DNA of 64,000 nt from Rhizobium halophilum (GCF_021648825.1 NZ_JAKJHS010000006.1:62001-126000); one strand, 5' to 3'. Positions 36,482 through 47,584 are shown, counted from the first letter of the stretch. The notes: a model not told the origin generated them from the letters alone. Made by a program: numbers and translations.

Positions 36482-38407
36482 ATGCTGCGCCTGCTCCTGC
36501 CGGTCCTCATCTGGTTCGCGACGACCTTGTCGGCAGGCGCGGTGGAGTTCATCCGCTCCTACCATTCCGACATCCAGGTTGCCGCAGATGGTGGGCTGAC
36601 GGTTTCCGAGACCATCACGGTGAATGCCGAGGGCGATGACATTCGACGCGGTATATTCCGCGACTTTCCGCTGACCATGGAGGATGACGAGGGACGGACG
36701 CTCCGGGTTGGCTTCGACGTCATCTCCGTCACACGCGATGGAGAGCCGGAAGACTGGCATACGGAATCCATGTCCGGCGGCGTCCGTATCTATACCGGTT
36801 CGCAGGACGTCTTCCTTGACCACGGCGAATATACCTATGTCATCACCTACCGCACCGACCGCCAGATCCGCTATTTCGGCGATCACGACGAGCTCTACTG
36901 GAACGTCACCGGCAATGGCTGGATTTTCCGCATCGATCAGGCTTCGGCGCGTGTCACGCTTCCGGACGACGCAGCGGTGACGGAAACCGTTGCTTATACC
37001 GGGCCCTTGGGTGCCGCCGACACGGACGCCAACATGCGGGTGAGCGGCAACACCGCCGTCTTCTCGACCACCAAACCGCTCGCGCCGAATGAGGGCCTCA
37101 CGATCGTCGTCGGGATGCCGAAGGGCGTGATTGCACCGCCTTCGGCCGCCGACCAGCGAAGCTGGTGGCTGCGCGACAACATCAACGCCATCCTCGGCTT
37201 CGGCGGCCTGGCGCTCGTTGCGCTCTACTACGCGCGCAACTGGACGCGGGTGGGGCGAGACCCGGCTGGTGGTGTCATAGTGCCTCGCTGGGATCCTCCA
37301 GAGGGTCTTTCTCCTGCGCTCGTCAACTACGTGGACAACCAGGGCTTTTCCGGGGGCGGCTGGACGGCACTCTCTGCCAGCGCCATCGATCTCGCCGTCA
37401 AGGGCTATGTGACGCTTGAGGACCTGAAGAATTCCATCACGATCCGGCGGACCGATAAGACGACGCAGGGGCCTCTGCCTGCGGGGCAGGCAGCGCTGTT
37501 GAAGGATATCGGCGCCGCTGGAGAGCAGCTGATCATCGACAAGGCGAATGGCACCAAGGTTCAGACAGTCGGGACGAATTTTCGCCGCGCCATCGAGAAG
37601 GAGCATCGTGGCAAGTATTACCGCGCCAACACCGGCTACGTCATGGGTGGCATCGCGCTCAGCGTGGCGGCCCTAGTTCTCCTGTTCCTGTTCGGCGACA
37701 TCGAGCCCGACCTGATCTTCGTCTTCATGGTCCCGGTGTTCTTTGCCGCCTTCTTCGGTGGCTTCGCGGTCAGCCTCGGCAAGAACCTCAGGCGCCGCAG
37801 TTCCCTTTTCTCCAAGATCATCGCTGTCGTGATCCTCGGCTTCATCGGTCTCGTTGCGATTTCTGCCATTTCGACCGTCCTTGTCGTGACACTCGCTGAT
37901 CTGTCAGGCAGCGGCCACTGGCCGCTTCTGGTGTCCGTCGGCGGCATCGTGCTGATCAACGTTATCTTCTTCTTTCTGATGGGCGCGCCGACGCCGCTTG
38001 GCCGCCGATTGATGGACGGAATCGAGGGACTGCGCACCTATCTCACGCTCGCGGAAAAGGATCGGATGAACATGGCCGGCGCCCCTGAGATGTCGCCGCA
38101 GCATTTCGAGACGCTTCTGCCCTATGCCGTAGCGCTCGGCGTAGAAAAGCCATGGAGCCGCGCCTTCGAGACGTGGCTGGCAACGGCCGCCGCAGGGGCG
38201 GCAGCCGCATCCTATTCGCCCGCCTGGTATGAAGGCCAGGGCATGGGCCATTTCGGAGATCGCATCGGCGGCTTCTCGTCGTCTATGGCCTCGACGATCG
38301 CCTCCACCATCCCCGCGCCGAAATCGAGTTCCTCGTCCTCGGGCTTCTCCTCCGGCGGTGGCTTTTCTGGCGGCGGCGGCGGTGGTGGTGGCGGCGGCGG
38401 CTGGTAG
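36482..38407 (+). CDS. DUF2207 domain membrane protein with Gly-rich tail
   Basis: A 641-aa envelope protein. A signal peptide (1-20) leads an extracytoplasmic DUF2207 domain (about 22-225, starting VEFIRSYHSDIQVAADGGL). A membrane helix follows near 235-253, and a cluster of four more lies between about 386 and 503. The C-terminus (SSGFSSGGGFSGGGGGGGGG) is a glycine run ending in Trp, a hallmark of this family. LemA and DUF2207 proteins commonly pair; the function is unknown. Confidence 0.9.
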   Translation: MLRLLLPVLIWFATTLSAGAVEFIRSYHSDIQVAADGGLTVSETITVNAEGDDIRRGIFRDFPLTMEDDEGRTLRVGFDVISVTRDGEPEDWHTESMSGGVRIYTGSQDVFLDHGEYTYVITYRTDRQIRYFGDHDELYWNVTGNGWIFRIDQASARVTLPDDAAVTETVAYTGPLGAADTDANMRVSGNTAVFSTTKPLAPNEGLTIVVGMPKGVIAPPSAADQRSWWLRDNINAILGFGGLALVALYYARNWTRVGRDPAGGVIVPRWDPPEGLSPALVNYVDNQGFSGGGWTALSASAIDLAVKGYVTLEDLKNSITIRRTDKTTQGPLPAGQAALLKDIGAAGEQLIIDKANGTKVQTVGTNFRRAIEKEHRGKYYRANTGYVMGGIALSVAALVLLFLFGDIEPDLIFVFMVPVFFAAFFGGFAVSLGKNLRRRSSLFSKIIAVVILGFIGLVAISAISTVLVVTLADLSGSGHWPLLVSVGGIVLINVIFFFLMGAPTPLGRRLMDGIEGLRTYLTLAEKDRMNMAGAPEMSPQHFETLLPYAVALGVEKPWSRAFETWLATAAAGAAAASYSPAWYEGQGMGHFGDRIGGFSSSMASTIASTIPAPKSSSSSSGFSSGGGFSGGGGGGGGGGGW

Positions 38408-38496
38408 TTCCGCCCGTTTTGCTCAAGACCAATGATGACATTTTGCGGCGGGCTTGCTAAGTCCGCCCGACCGTTTCAAGCGTAAAGACAATCATC

Positions 38497-40782
38497 ATGC
38501 CCGATCTGCTTCTTGAACTCCGTTCCGAGGAAATCCCGGCCCGCATGCAGCGCAAGGCGGCGGGCGACCTGAAGAAACTGGTGACCGATGCGCTGGTCGA
38601 GGCAGGGCTGACCTATGAGGGTGCGCGAGAGTACTGGACGCCGCGCCGGCTGGCGCTCGACATTCGCGGCCTGACGGCGCGTTCGGCGGATCAGCGCGAG
38701 GAGGTCAAGGGTCCCTCCACCAAGGCGCCGGAACAGGCGGTGCAGGGTTTTCTGCGCAAGGCGGGCCTTTCGTCAGTCTCCGAGGCGCAAGTGGTCAGCG
38801 ATCCGAAGAAAGGTGACTTCTACGTCGCGGTCCTTTCGAAACCCGGCCGCGCCGCCGAAGAGATCATCGCCGATGTGATGCCCGGCATCATCCGCAATTT
38901 CCCCTGGCCGAAGTCCATGCGCTGGGGAGCGGCCTCCATGCCGAAGGGCGCTCGCTTCGGCGGCGTCGAGGGCAAGGGATCGGAAAGCCTGCGCTGGGTG
39001 CGTCCGCTGCAGTCGATCGTCTGCGTCTTTGGTCCGGAGCACGATGAAACGCAGGTCATCCCCTTCGAGATCGACGGGCTGGTGGCTGGCAATGTCAGCT
39101 ACGGCCACCGCTTCCATGCGCCGGACGCCATTACTGTGCGCCGCTTTGACGATTACGTGACGAGCCTGGAAAAGGCGAAGGTCATGCTTGACCCGGAGCG
39201 CCGCAAGGACGTGATCCTCCACGATGCGCGCGATCTGGCATTTGCCAACGGTCTTGAGCTGGTCGAGGACGAGGGCCTGCTGGAAGAAGTCGCCGGCCTC
39301 GTCGAATGGCCGCATGTGCTGATGGGCGAGTTCGAGCAGGACTATCTCGAGATCCCGTCGGAGATCATCCGGCTGACGATCAAGACCAACCAGAAGTGCT
39401 TCGTCACCCGCCCGCAAGGCGGGGAAGGCATTTCCAACCGCTTCATCCTCGTTTCCAACATCGAGGCCAAGGACGGCGGCAAGGAGATCATCCACGGCAA
39501 CGGCAAGGTCGTGCGCGCACGTCTTTCGGATGCCAAGCATTTTTGGAGACGCGACCAGGGCGACCTGCCGGATCTTCAGGATCTCAAGCCTTCGGCAGAA
39601 ACATTCGGGCTCAACCTGAAGAAGCCGCTCGACCAGCGCATGGCGAAGCTCGACGCGCTGAACGTCACTTTTCATGCCAAGCTTGGAACGCAGGGTCAGC
39701 GCGTCGCCCGCATCAGGTCGCTGGCGGAAAAGCTGGCCGAAACTGTCGGCGCAGACGCAAAGCTGGTCGATCGGGCGGTCGTGCTCGCCAAGGCCGACCT
39801 GCGCACAGAAGCGGTTGGAGAGTTTCCCGAATTGCAGGGCCTGATGGGACGCCGCTACGCGGCACTTCAGGGCGAGGATGCTTCGGTCGCTGCCGCCATC
39901 GAGGATCACTACAAGCCGCAGGGCCCATCCGACCGCGTGCCGGACGACAAGGTGTCGATCAGCGTCGCACTGGCCGACAAGCTTGATACGCTCGCCGGCT
40001 TCTGGGCAATCGACGAGAAGCCGACGGGCTCCAAGGACCCTTACGCGCTTCGCCGGGCAGCTCTTGGCGTCGTCCGCATCCTGCTGGAGCGCAACGTGCG
40101 GCTTAATCTACTGACGGTGTTGCAGGCGGCAATGCCGGGCGAGGCAGGGGTTCCAACTGTTTCCCCAGTGAGCGGTGAAGGATCAGAGACGGCGCAAGCT
40201 CTGGCGGACAACAGCTACATCAACGAGACCTTCCCGGTTGTCGACCCGTCTGCCGGGACAGTGACCGATCTGCTCTCCTTCTTCCACGACCGCCTGAAGG
40301 TCTATCTTCGCGACCAGGGCGCCCGCCACGACATCATCGATTCAGTGCTGACACCGGACGCTGACGACCTCTTGATGGTGGCCCGCCGCGCCGAGGCGCT
40401 GACCGCCTTCATCACATCGGAAGAGGGACGGAACCTGCTTGCCGGCACCAAACGCGCGGTACAGTTGCTGGCTGCGGAAGAAAAGAAAGGCACGGTCGTC
40501 GCCGACGGCGTTTCGGAGGAACTGCTGAAGCTCGACGCCGAGAAGGCCCTTTGGTCCGCCATCAGGGAGGCCTCTGGTGAGGCATCCGAGGCAATAGCCA
40601 GGGAAGATTTCCGCTCGGCCATGGAAGCTCTTTCAAAGTTGCGGGCGCCGGTGGACCGCTTCTTCGAGGATGTGCTCGTCAACGACGATGATGCGGCAAT
40701 CCGCGCCAATCGTCTTGCACTGCTGAAGGCGGTCCGCGAGGCGACCGGAACAGTGGCAGACTTCTCCAGGATCGCCGGCTGA
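38497..40782 (+). CDS. glyS: Glycyl-tRNA synthetase beta subunit
   Basis: Binds tRNA-Gly and completes the alpha2beta2 synthetase. Begins [18 protein letters not shown], typical of GlyS, with [22 protein letters not shown] and IKTNQKCF further on. At 761 aa it is longer than the 689-residue E. coli protein; an extra segment around 545-585 ([20 protein letters not shown]) accounts for part of this. A dedicated promoter in the 89 bases after the DUF2207 gene is not obvious, so it may be read from glyQ. Confidence 0.96.
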   Translation: MPDLLLELRSEEIPARMQRKAAGDLKKLVTDALVEAGLTYEGAREYWTPRRLALDIRGLTARSADQREEVKGPSTKAPEQAVQGFLRKAGLSSVSEAQVVSDPKKGDFYVAVLSKPGRAAEEIIADVMPGIIRNFPWPKSMRWGAASMPKGARFGGVEGKGSESLRWVRPLQSIVCVFGPEHDETQVIPFEIDGLVAGNVSYGHRFHAPDAITVRRFDDYVTSLEKAKVMLDPERRKDVILHDARDLAFANGLELVEDEGLLEEVAGLVEWPHVLMGEFEQDYLEIPSEIIRLTIKTNQKCFVTRPQGGEGISNRFILVSNIEAKDGGKEIIHGNGKVVRARLSDAKHFWRRDQGDLPDLQDLKPSAETFGLNLKKPLDQRMAKLDALNVTFHAKLGTQGQRVARIRSLAEKLAETVGADAKLVDRAVVLAKADLRTEAVGEFPELQGLMGRRYAALQGEDASVAAAIEDHYKPQGPSDRVPDDKVSISVALADKLDTLAGFWAIDEKPTGSKDPYALRRAALGVVRILLERNVRLNLLTVLQAAMPGEAGVPTVSPVSGEGSETAQALADNSYINETFPVVDPSAGTVTDLLSFFHDRLKVYLRDQGARHDIIDSVLTPDADDLLMVARRAEALTAFITSEEGRNLLAGTKRAVQLLAAEEKKGTVVADGVSEELLKLDAEKALWSAIREASGEASEAIAREDFRSAMEALSKLRAPVDRFFEDVLVNDDDAAIRANRLALLKAVREATGTVADFSRIAG

Positions 40783-40837
40783 GGATGTCAGGCGCACACG
40801 ATCACGAGTTTCGTCAGCTCCGGCGGGCTGATGCTGA

Positions 40838-41290
40838 TTAGTCGAGGCGCAACTGCATAGTCGCAAAATTCAGCGCCTGCCCTTGCTGATCTTCTGCAGC
40901 GCCCGAGGCCAGAATACCGGCTTTCACCGCACCGACCACGGCCTGTCTGTCGATGCCGTCCGGCGCGGTTCTGGCAAGAATTGAGCTGTTGGCGAATGCC
41001 CAGTCGTGGGCCTTGCTCACATAGACCACTGGCGATCCACCGAGCCAGGCTTCAGTGCGCAGGACTTTTTTCTCGCCGCCGATCTCGACCACTTCGGTCT
41101 TCTGCGCGCCCGGCTCAAGGACGGGGACCTTGTATCCGGACGCTTCGTCCTTCGGCTTCAAGGGAGGGCAGTCGCTACAACTCTTCACCACGACGCTGCC
41201 ATTGCCGCCGTGGCTGATAACCGGCGTGATCGATGATGCCATCGCTGGGCCTGTTGCCAGGATCAGGGCGCTCGTCAGCAGAAAACGCAT
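40838..41290 (-). CDS. Exported protein of unknown function, 150 aa
   Basis: A signal peptide (MRFLLTSALILATGPAMASS) precedes a mature domain with a CSDC pair near 37-40, EVVEIGGEKKVLRTEAWLGG, and VVYVSKAHDWAFANS. I do not recognise a named family. The Cys pair could form a disulfide in the periplasm. The ATG at 41290 is preceded by AGAGGAG. It lies downstream of purD in the same direction (86 bases) and converges on glyS. Confidence 0.8.
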   Translation of the reverse strand: MRFLLTSALILATGPAMASSITPVISHGGNGSVVVKSCSDCPPLKPKDEASGYKVPVLEPGAQKTEVVEIGGEKKVLRTEAWLGGSPVVYVSKAHDWAFANSSILARTAPDGIDRQAVVGAVKAGILASGAAEDQQGQALNFATMQLRLD

Positions 41291-41376
41291 GGCTCGACTC
41301 CTCTAAACATTGAAGAGGTATAGCGCCGGACCGTTTCCATCCCGTCAGCAGGACTGGTAAAAAATGAATGAACAGC

Positions 41377-42648
41377 TCAGGCGTTCTCACGCATGATTGC
41401 ACGCCAGCCGATATCACGGCGGCAGAAGCCATTTTCCCACTCTACCAGTTCGATCAGCGCATAGGCCTTGGCCTGCGCCTCGGCCACCGTGGCCCCCGCC
41501 GCTGTCACGTTCAAGACACGTCCGCCGGTCGCCACCAACTGGCCCTCTTTCATCGCGGTCCCGGCGTGAAAAATCTTCTCGTCGCTGCCGGTTTGAGGAA
41601 GGCTGCCAATCGGCGTGTTCTTATCGTAGGAGCCCGGATAGCCCTTCGATGCCATGACCACGGTCAAGGCCACATCATCTGCCCATTCGGCGGTCACCTG
41701 ATCGAGCGTTCCTGTCGCGGCCGCATGGAGAAGCGGCAGGAGGTCGCTCTTCAGCCGCATCATCAGCACCTGGCATTCCGGATCGCCGAAGCGGACATTG
41801 TATTCAATGAGCTCCGGGCCCTTTGCCGTGATCATCAACCCTGCAAAGAGAACGCCGGTGAAGGGATGCCCCATCTCGGCCATGCCGCGGATCGTCGGCT
41901 CGATGATCTCCTTCATCGTCCGCTCAACCATATCCGCAGTCATGACGGGGGCGGGCGAATACGCCCCCATGCCGCCGGTGTTCGGGCCGGTATCGCCGTC
42001 GCCGACGCGCTTGTGGTCTTGCGCGGTCGCCAGCGCCAGTGCCGTCTTGCCATCCGACAGGCAGAAGAAACTGGCTTCCTCGCCGTCGAGAAAAGCTTCA
42101 ACGACGACCTCCGCTCCCGCGGAACCGAACGTGCCGGAAAAGCAGTCATCGACTGCGGCGAGCGCCTCGTCCAGCGCCATGGCGACAGTCACGCCCTTGC
42201 CTGCCGCCAGTCCGTCGGCCTTGATGACGATCGGCGCTCCCTGCTCGATGATGTACGCCTTCGCTTGGTCGGCATTGGTGAAACGGCGGTAGGAGCCGGT
42301 CGGGATACTGAAGCGGGCACAGAGGTCCTTGGTGAACCCCTTGGAGCCTTCCAGCTGGGCTGCGGCGGCAGATGGTCCGAAGGTTGCGACGCCTGCCTCC
42401 CGCAGCCGATCAGCCAGCCCCGCCACCAGCGGCGCTTCCGGTCCAACGACGACGAGATCAATGGCGGCTTCACGGCAGAACGTCACGACAGTCACATGGT
42501 CGTCGACATTCAAGGATAGAAGCTCCGCATGCTCGGCAATGCCGGGGTTGCCCGGTGCGGCGTAAAGCTTCGTCAGCTTCGGCGATTGCCCAAGCTTCCA
42601 GGCCAGCGCGTGCTCCCGTCCGCCGGATCCGATCAGCAGAACCTTCAT
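41377..42648 (-). CDS. purD: Phosphoribosylamine-glycine ligase PurD
   Basis: ATP-grasp enzyme of purine synthesis that joins glycine to 5-phosphoribosylamine. The 423-aa protein starts [19 protein letters not shown] and has [18 protein letters not shown], the ATP-grasp [11 protein letters not shown], and [12 protein letters not shown]. Normal length. It diverges from tex over a 144-base region. Confidence 0.97.
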   Translation of the reverse strand: MKVLLIGSGGREHALAWKLGQSPKLTKLYAAPGNPGIAEHAELLSLNVDDHVTVVTFCREAAIDLVVVGPEAPLVAGLADRLREAGVATFGPSAAAAQLEGSKGFTKDLCARFSIPTGSYRRFTNADQAKAYIIEQGAPIVIKADGLAAGKGVTVAMALDEALAAVDDCFSGTFGSAGAEVVVEAFLDGEEASFFCLSDGKTALALATAQDHKRVGDGDTGPNTGGMGAYSPAPVMTADMVERTMKEIIEPTIRGMAEMGHPFTGVLFAGLMITAKGPELIEYNVRFGDPECQVLMMRLKSDLLPLLHAAATGTLDQVTAEWADDVALTVVMASKGYPGSYDKNTPIGSLPQTGSDEKIFHAGTAMKEGQLVATGGRVLNVTAAGATVAEAQAKAYALIELVEWENGFCRRDIGWRAIMRENA

Positions 42649-42792
42649 GTCTTGCCCTCTCTACTTGCCTATGCGGCGGTTAAGGGGAGGGGGCGCGAAG
42701 GTCAAGCGCGCATCCTGTGGAATCGCCGTCTTCCACGTTGCCTTGCCGCAAAGTTTGACTATGGTCGCGCCTCCCGAACGAGAGAGACTGCC

Positions 42793-45096
42793 ATGGCCGC
42801 CGATATACGCTCCCTTGCCGCCGTGATTTCCGCGGAGATCAACGCCCGCCCCGACCAGGCGGCCGCTGCCATCGGACTGATCGACGAGGGCGCCACCGTT
42901 CCCTTCATCGCACGCTACCGCAAGGAAGTGACCGGCGGCCTGGACGACACGCAACTCCGCACGCTCTCCGAGCGTCTCGTCTACCTGCGAGAGCTGGAGG
43001 CCCGGCGGGCGTCGATCGTCGACTCCATCAATTCGCAGGGCAAGATGACCGACGAACTTGCGGGCAAGCTCGCAGGTGCCACCACCAAGGCGGAACTGGA
43101 AGATCTATACCTGCCCTACAAGCCCAAGCGGCGCACCCGCGCCGAGATTGCCCGCGAGCGGGGGCTTGGGCCGCTGGCAGAGGCTATCTGGGCTGATCGG
43201 TCGGCTGATCCGGCTAGTCTCGCAGAAGCTTACCTCGTGGGCGAGGTTACGGATGTGAAGATGGCCCTGGAAGGCGCCAGGGACATCGTCGTGGAAACGA
43301 TCTCGGAAAACGCCGACCTGCTCGGCCGTCTGCGCCAGCATATGCGCAACGTGTCAGTGCTCAAGGCGAAGGTCGTCGAGGGCAAGCAGGAGGCAGGGGC
43401 CAAATTCGCGGATTACTTCGATCACTCCGAGAGCTGGGCAACGGCGCCGGGGCATCGGGCTCTAGCCATGCTGCGCGGCTGGAACGAGGAAGTTCTGACA
43501 CTCTCGATCGAGGTTGACCAGGACGATCCGTCGTCGGTGAAACCGGCACAACGGATCATTGCCGCTGCCTTCGAGATCGGCGACAGGGGCCTAGCCGATC
43601 GCTGGCTGATGGAAGTCGCCGGCTGGTCCTGGCGGGTGAAGCTTAACACCTCGCTGTCGCTCGACTTGATGCGCGAACTGCGCGAGCGCGCCGAGGAGGA
43701 GGCGATCCATGTCTTCGCCCGCAACCTGAAGGACCTGCTTTTGGCTGCGCCTGCTGGCTCGCGTCCGACGATGGGCTTGGATCCGGGTATCCGCACCGGC
43801 GTCAAGGTCGCCGTGGTCGACGGCACAGGGAAGCTTCTCGAAACCACCACTGTTTATCCATTCCCGCCCCGTAACGATGTTCGCGGGACCCAGGCCGAGC
43901 TTGCACGTCTCGTCCGCAAGCACCAAATCGAGCTGATCGCCGTCGGCAACGGCACCGGAAGTCGTGAAACGGAAAAGCTGGTGGCGGACATGCTGTCGAA
44001 CCTGCCGGCGCCGAAACCGACCAAGGTTGTCGTGTCCGAGGCTGGCGCATCTGTATACTCCGCGTCTCAGACGGCTGCCACCGAGTTCCCCAATCTCGAC
44101 GTCTCGCTCCGCGGTGCCGTTTCCATCGCCCGTCGCCTGCAGGATCCGCTTGCTGAACTTGTGAAGATCGAGCCGAAGTCGATTGGTGTTGGCCAGTACC
44201 AGCATGACGTCGACCAAGGCAAACTCTCCCGATCGCTCGATGCCGTGGTGGAAGATGCGGTGAATGCCGTGGGCGTCGACCTGAACACGGCCTCCTCGCC
44301 CCTTCTTTCGCGCGTTTCCGGCCTCAGCCGTTCGATTGCCGATGCTATTGTCCTGCATCGGGATCAGAATGGCCCGTTCGCGACCCGCAAGGAGCTCCTG
44401 AAGGTTGCGCGTCTCGGCAATCGCACCTTTGAGCAGGCGGCCGGCTTCCTGCGCATCCCCAATGGCAAGGAGCCGCTGGATGCCTCGGCCGTCCACCCGG
44501 AAGCCTATGGTGTCGCGAAGAAGATCGTCGCTGCCTGCGGACGCGACCTGCGCACGTTGATGGGCGACAGCGCGACGCTGAAGAAGCTCGACCCGCGCCA
44601 GTTCATCGACGAGCAGTTCGGCCTGCCGACGGTGAAGGACATTCTCGCCGAATTGGAGAAGCCCGGCCGCGACCCTCGTCCAAGCTTCAAGACCGCGACT
44701 TTTGCGGAGGGCATCGACGAGATCACGGATCTCAAGCCAGGCATGTTGCTGGAAGGCACCGTCACCAACGTTGCGGCTTTTGGAGCATTCGTGGATATCG
44801 GCGTCCACCAGGATGGCCTCGTTCACGTATCCCAACTGGCCGACCGCTTCGTCAGGGATCCGCATGAGGTGGTGAAGGCGGGCGACGTGGTGAAGGTGCG
44901 AGTCGTCGAGGTTGACGTGAAGCGCAAGCGGATTGGACTGACGATGCGCAAGGACGGCGGGGAGGCACCTCCGGCTCCACGCGGCGGGGATCGAGGTGCG
45001 CCGCCGAAGCCGCGCCAGATGAAGGCGGAGCCGAAAGGCGCCGACTCCCAAGGCGCTTTCGGTGCCGCTTTGGCAGAGGCCTTGAAGCGCCGATAG
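42793..45096 (+). CDS. tex: Tex-family RNA-binding transcription accessory protein
   Basis: A 767-aa Tex protein, related to eukaryotic Spt6, that binds nucleic acid and influences transcription. Domains in order: the Tex N-terminal helical domain ([36 protein letters not shown]), a YqgF RNase H-like domain from about 327 ([17 protein letters not shown]), helix-hairpin-helix units near 490-550 and a C-terminal S1 domain (about 650-720). A short basic tail follows. The ATG at 42793 is the natural start; the longer in-frame extension runs into purD's upstream region and has no family match. Confidence 0.95.
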   Translation: MAADIRSLAAVISAEINARPDQAAAAIGLIDEGATVPFIARYRKEVTGGLDDTQLRTLSERLVYLRELEARRASIVDSINSQGKMTDELAGKLAGATTKAELEDLYLPYKPKRRTRAEIARERGLGPLAEAIWADRSADPASLAEAYLVGEVTDVKMALEGARDIVVETISENADLLGRLRQHMRNVSVLKAKVVEGKQEAGAKFADYFDHSESWATAPGHRALAMLRGWNEEVLTLSIEVDQDDPSSVKPAQRIIAAAFEIGDRGLADRWLMEVAGWSWRVKLNTSLSLDLMRELRERAEEEAIHVFARNLKDLLLAAPAGSRPTMGLDPGIRTGVKVAVVDGTGKLLETTTVYPFPPRNDVRGTQAELARLVRKHQIELIAVGNGTGSRETEKLVADMLSNLPAPKPTKVVVSEAGASVYSASQTAATEFPNLDVSLRGAVSIARRLQDPLAELVKIEPKSIGVGQYQHDVDQGKLSRSLDAVVEDAVNAVGVDLNTASSPLLSRVSGLSRSIADAIVLHRDQNGPFATRKELLKVARLGNRTFEQAAGFLRIPNGKEPLDASAVHPEAYGVAKKIVAACGRDLRTLMGDSATLKKLDPRQFIDEQFGLPTVKDILAELEKPGRDPRPSFKTATFAEGIDEITDLKPGMLLEGTVTNVAAFGAFVDIGVHQDGLVHVSQLADRFVRDPHEVVKAGDVVKVRVVEVDVKRKRIGLTMRKDGGEAPPAPRGGDRGAPPKPRQMKAEPKGADSQGAFGAALAEALKRR

Positions 45097-45118
45097 CAAC
45101 TTACGCCGTTGCGCCTGC

Positions 45119-45148
45119 GGAAGCCATCTGACCTGTTGGACGGCTTCC
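45119..45148 (+). terminator. Hairpin after tex, possible terminator
   Basis: A 7-bp stem GGAAGCC / GGCTTCC with a 16-base loop, followed by ATTTCT, 22 bases after the tex stop. The long loop and weak U-run make it a modest candidate. Confidence 0.4.
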
Positions 45149-45187
45149 ATTTCTGTGCAATGTTTCGGGCCTGAGTGTGCGTGTAAC

Positions 45188-45216
45188 TTCAGAGAAAGCA
45201 ATTATTCCTTTTTAAT
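45188..45216 (+). promoter_or_regulatory. Candidate sigma-70 promoter of cfa
   Basis: TTCAGA (45188-45193), 17-base spacer, TTTAAT (45211-45216), in the only AT-rich stretch between tex and cfa. It predicts a leader of about 26 bases with GGAGG before the ATG at 45249. Confidence 0.5.
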
Positions 45217-45248
45217 CTGCAAGATAGACTTCGTCCGGAGGTAGTCTC

Positions 45249-46505
45249 ATGACCTCATCCCTGCGTCGGCTTCTGGGTAAGATCATCAAGAAGGGAACAC
45301 TGACCGTCGGCGGCCCCACTGGCTCACAGGTGTTCGGCAATGGAGGCGGGCGGACCGTCGCCATCCGCTTCACCGATGTGGAGGCCGAGGAGGAGGTTGC
45401 CGCTGATCCGCAGCTCAAGCTTGCCGAAGTTTATATGGACGGCCGCCTTCTGATCGAGGAAGGCGACATTTACGAACTGCTCGCGATCGTAAAGGACAAT
45501 ACCTTGAGCGAGGCACTGACGCCGGGGATGATCTGGCGTGGTGTTCTCCGTATTGCGCAGTCGCGTGTCCGGCACGGGGTTCCGATCAACCGAAACCAGC
45601 AAAACGTCGCCCACCATTACGACTTGAGCGCAAAGCTCTTCAACCTCTTCCTCGACGAGGACTGGCAGTATTCCTGCGGCTACTTCAATCCGCCTGGCAT
45701 CAACCTCTATGAGGCGCAGGTTGCCAAGAAGCGCCATATCGCAGCCAAACTCCTCACTGATCCCGGCCAAAGGGTGCTGGAGATCGGCTCGGGCTGGGGC
45801 GGCATGGCGATGTATCTGGCCGAAGCTTGTGGCCTCGACGTCACGGGAATTACCCTTAGCCAGGAGCAGTTGCGTGTGTCGAGGCATCGGGCTGCCAAAC
45901 GGGGTCTTGAAGACCGGGTGCGCTTCGAGCTTCAAGACTATTATTACCTGCCGGCCACGATGAAATATGACCGGATCGTTTCCGTTGGCATGTTCGAGCA
46001 TGTCGGCCGCCTGAACTTCGGGCGCTACTTTCGCAAGGCCCATGACGTGCTGGATAACGACGGCGTCATGGTGCTGCATTCCATCGGCCAGCCCGCCCCG
46101 GCTCGATACAACAGCCCCTTCATCGAAAAATACATCTTCCCGGGTGGGTACATCCCGTCGCTCGCGGAAGTCCTGCCGGCGATCGAAAGGACTGGCCTGC
46201 TCGTCTGCGATATCGAGATCTTGCCGATGCACTACGCCCACACGCTTCGCCATTGGCGCGAACGCTTTCTTGCAAGAAGGGAAGAGGCAGCATCCATCTA
46301 TGACGAACGTTTCGTGCGGATGTGGGAGTTTTACCTGGCGGGCTCAGAAATGGCGTTTACCCATGAAAACTTCTTCATCTTCCAGATACAGATCACCAAG
46401 AAGCGGATGACGGTGCCCGAAAGCCGGGATTACATTGAGCAGCGGGAGGCGAAACTGAGGGAATTCGACGCGACTCGGCGACCCCTGGAAACCGTCGCCT
46501 TCTGA
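45249..46505 (+). CDS. cfa: Cyclopropane-fatty-acyl-phospholipid synthase
   Basis: Adds a methylene group from SAM across the double bond of unsaturated membrane fatty acids. The 418-aa protein has the family's N-terminal lipid-binding domain, then NQQNVAHHYDLSAKLFNLFL, the SAM site VLEIGSGWGGMA (about 177-188), YDRIVSVGMFEHVG, and the C-terminal MHYAHTLRHWRERF. A GGAGG ribosome-binding site precedes the ATG. It is a single gene with its own likely promoter; rhizobia often carry more than one cfa copy. Confidence 0.95.
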   Translation: MTSSLRRLLGKIIKKGTLTVGGPTGSQVFGNGGGRTVAIRFTDVEAEEEVAADPQLKLAEVYMDGRLLIEEGDIYELLAIVKDNTLSEALTPGMIWRGVLRIAQSRVRHGVPINRNQQNVAHHYDLSAKLFNLFLDEDWQYSCGYFNPPGINLYEAQVAKKRHIAAKLLTDPGQRVLEIGSGWGGMAMYLAEACGLDVTGITLSQEQLRVSRHRAAKRGLEDRVRFELQDYYYLPATMKYDRIVSVGMFEHVGRLNFGRYFRKAHDVLDNDGVMVLHSIGQPAPARYNSPFIEKYIFPGGYIPSLAEVLPAIERTGLLVCDIEILPMHYAHTLRHWRERFLARREEAASIYDERFVRMWEFYLAGSEMAFTHENFFIFQIQITKKRMTVPESRDYIEQREAKLREFDATRRPLETVAF

Positions 46506-46563
46506 TCTCGCCCTGTTTGCAGGATCTACCGCCTTGCCGACGCGCGGCGGGTGTCTTACCACC

Positions 46564-47523
46564 ATGGGTATGACAAACGCGGATAAGCTCAACGGTCGCG
46601 TCAACGATGCGCCCTCGAATAACTGGGTCTACCGGGTGCTTCCCCCGGCATCTTGGCCTTATGCCCAGCTTGCCCGCTGGGATAGGCCGATCGGCTGGCA
46701 ATTGTTGATGTGGCCCTGCTTCTGGTCATCGGCGCTTGCCGCGAATGTAGCGGCTGAAGAGGGTAAGCTTTCCGTTGGCCTATTCCTGTTCCATCTGTTT
46801 CTGTTTTTTGTCGGCTCCGTCGCCATGCGGGGTGCGGGCTGTACCTATAATGATCTGGTCGACCACGATATCGATGGAGAAGTGGCCCGTACTCGCTCAC
46901 GGCCCCTACCGTCAGGACGAGTGACCCGCTTTGGGGCGAAGACGTTCTTGGTGCTGCAGGCGATGGTAGGCCTGCTTGTCCTAATTCAGTTCAACGGATT
47001 TGCCATGATCCTGGGGATCCTGTCCCTCGCTGTCGTGGCGATCTACCCCTTTGCAAAGCGGTTTACCGACTGGCCGCAGTTCTTCCTGGGGCTTGCCTTC
47101 TCCTGGGGCGGTCTGATGGGCTGGGCCGGCATTTTTGGCAGTCTCGCCTGGGCGCCCGTCTGGCTCTATATCGGCGCAGTGGCCTGGACCATCGGGTACG
47201 ATACGATCTACGCCCATCAGGACAAGGAAGACGACGCCCTGGTCGGGGTTCGTTCGACGGCTCGGCTGTTTGGGGGAAACACCAAGCGCTGGCTGGTCGG
47301 TCTCTATGGGTTGACGTTGCTCCTGCTGCTTGTGGCCTATGCCGGAGCGGGCGTCGGCTTCCTCGCCTATCTTGGCCTCGCGGTCGCAGCTGCCATGTTC
47401 GCCTGGCAGATCCTCGTGCTCGACATCGACAATGCCGACCAGTGTTTGTCTCTGTTCAAATCGAACAGCCGTGTGGGCGGGGTGATTTTTCTCGGTCTGG
47501 TGCTGGCCTTGCCGTTCGCCTGA
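46564..47523 (+). CDS. ubiA: 4-hydroxybenzoate polyprenyltransferase UbiA
   Basis: Inner-membrane enzyme that couples a polyprenyl diphosphate to 4-hydroxybenzoate in ubiquinone synthesis. The 319-aa protein has eight to nine hydrophobic segments and both metal-binding motifs: NDLVDHDID (96-104) and DTIYAHQDKEDD (213-224). The start is ATG 46564 or the in-frame ATG 46570. Its substrate would come from the polyprenyl synthase at 31527-32543. It converges on the DUF6101 gene. Confidence 0.95.
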   Translation: MGMTNADKLNGRVNDAPSNNWVYRVLPPASWPYAQLARWDRPIGWQLLMWPCFWSSALAANVAAEEGKLSVGLFLFHLFLFFVGSVAMRGAGCTYNDLVDHDIDGEVARTRSRPLPSGRVTRFGAKTFLVLQAMVGLLVLIQFNGFAMILGILSLAVVAIYPFAKRFTDWPQFFLGLAFSWGGLMGWAGIFGSLAWAPVWLYIGAVAWTIGYDTIYAHQDKEDDALVGVRSTARLFGGNTKRWLVGLYGLTLLLLLVAYAGAGVGFLAYLGLAVAAAMFAWQILVLDIDNADQCLSLFKSNSRVGGVIFLGLVLALPFA

Positions 47524-47533
47524 AACGCAGGAA

Positions 47534-47551
47534 CCCGGCTTTTCGGCCGGG
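47534..47551 (+). terminator. Short hairpin between ubiA and the DUF6101 gene
   Basis: A 6-bp stem CCCGGC / GCCGGG with a 6-base loop between two convergent stops. No U-run follows on either strand, so terminator function is uncertain. Confidence 0.35.
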
Positions 47552-47584
47552 CTCCAGCATCAACGCGGGGCGGCGGTGGATCAG

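Noticed and set aside
38408-38496. GGCGGGC...GTCCGCCC pairing between the DUF2207 and glyS genes as a terminator
   Set aside because: The arms do not pair well enough and no U-run follows.
43591-45201. A 536-codon open frame on the minus strand opposite tex
   Set aside because: It is the antisense shadow of a long high-GC gene; the product has no recognisable motif, and tex on the plus strand is unambiguous.
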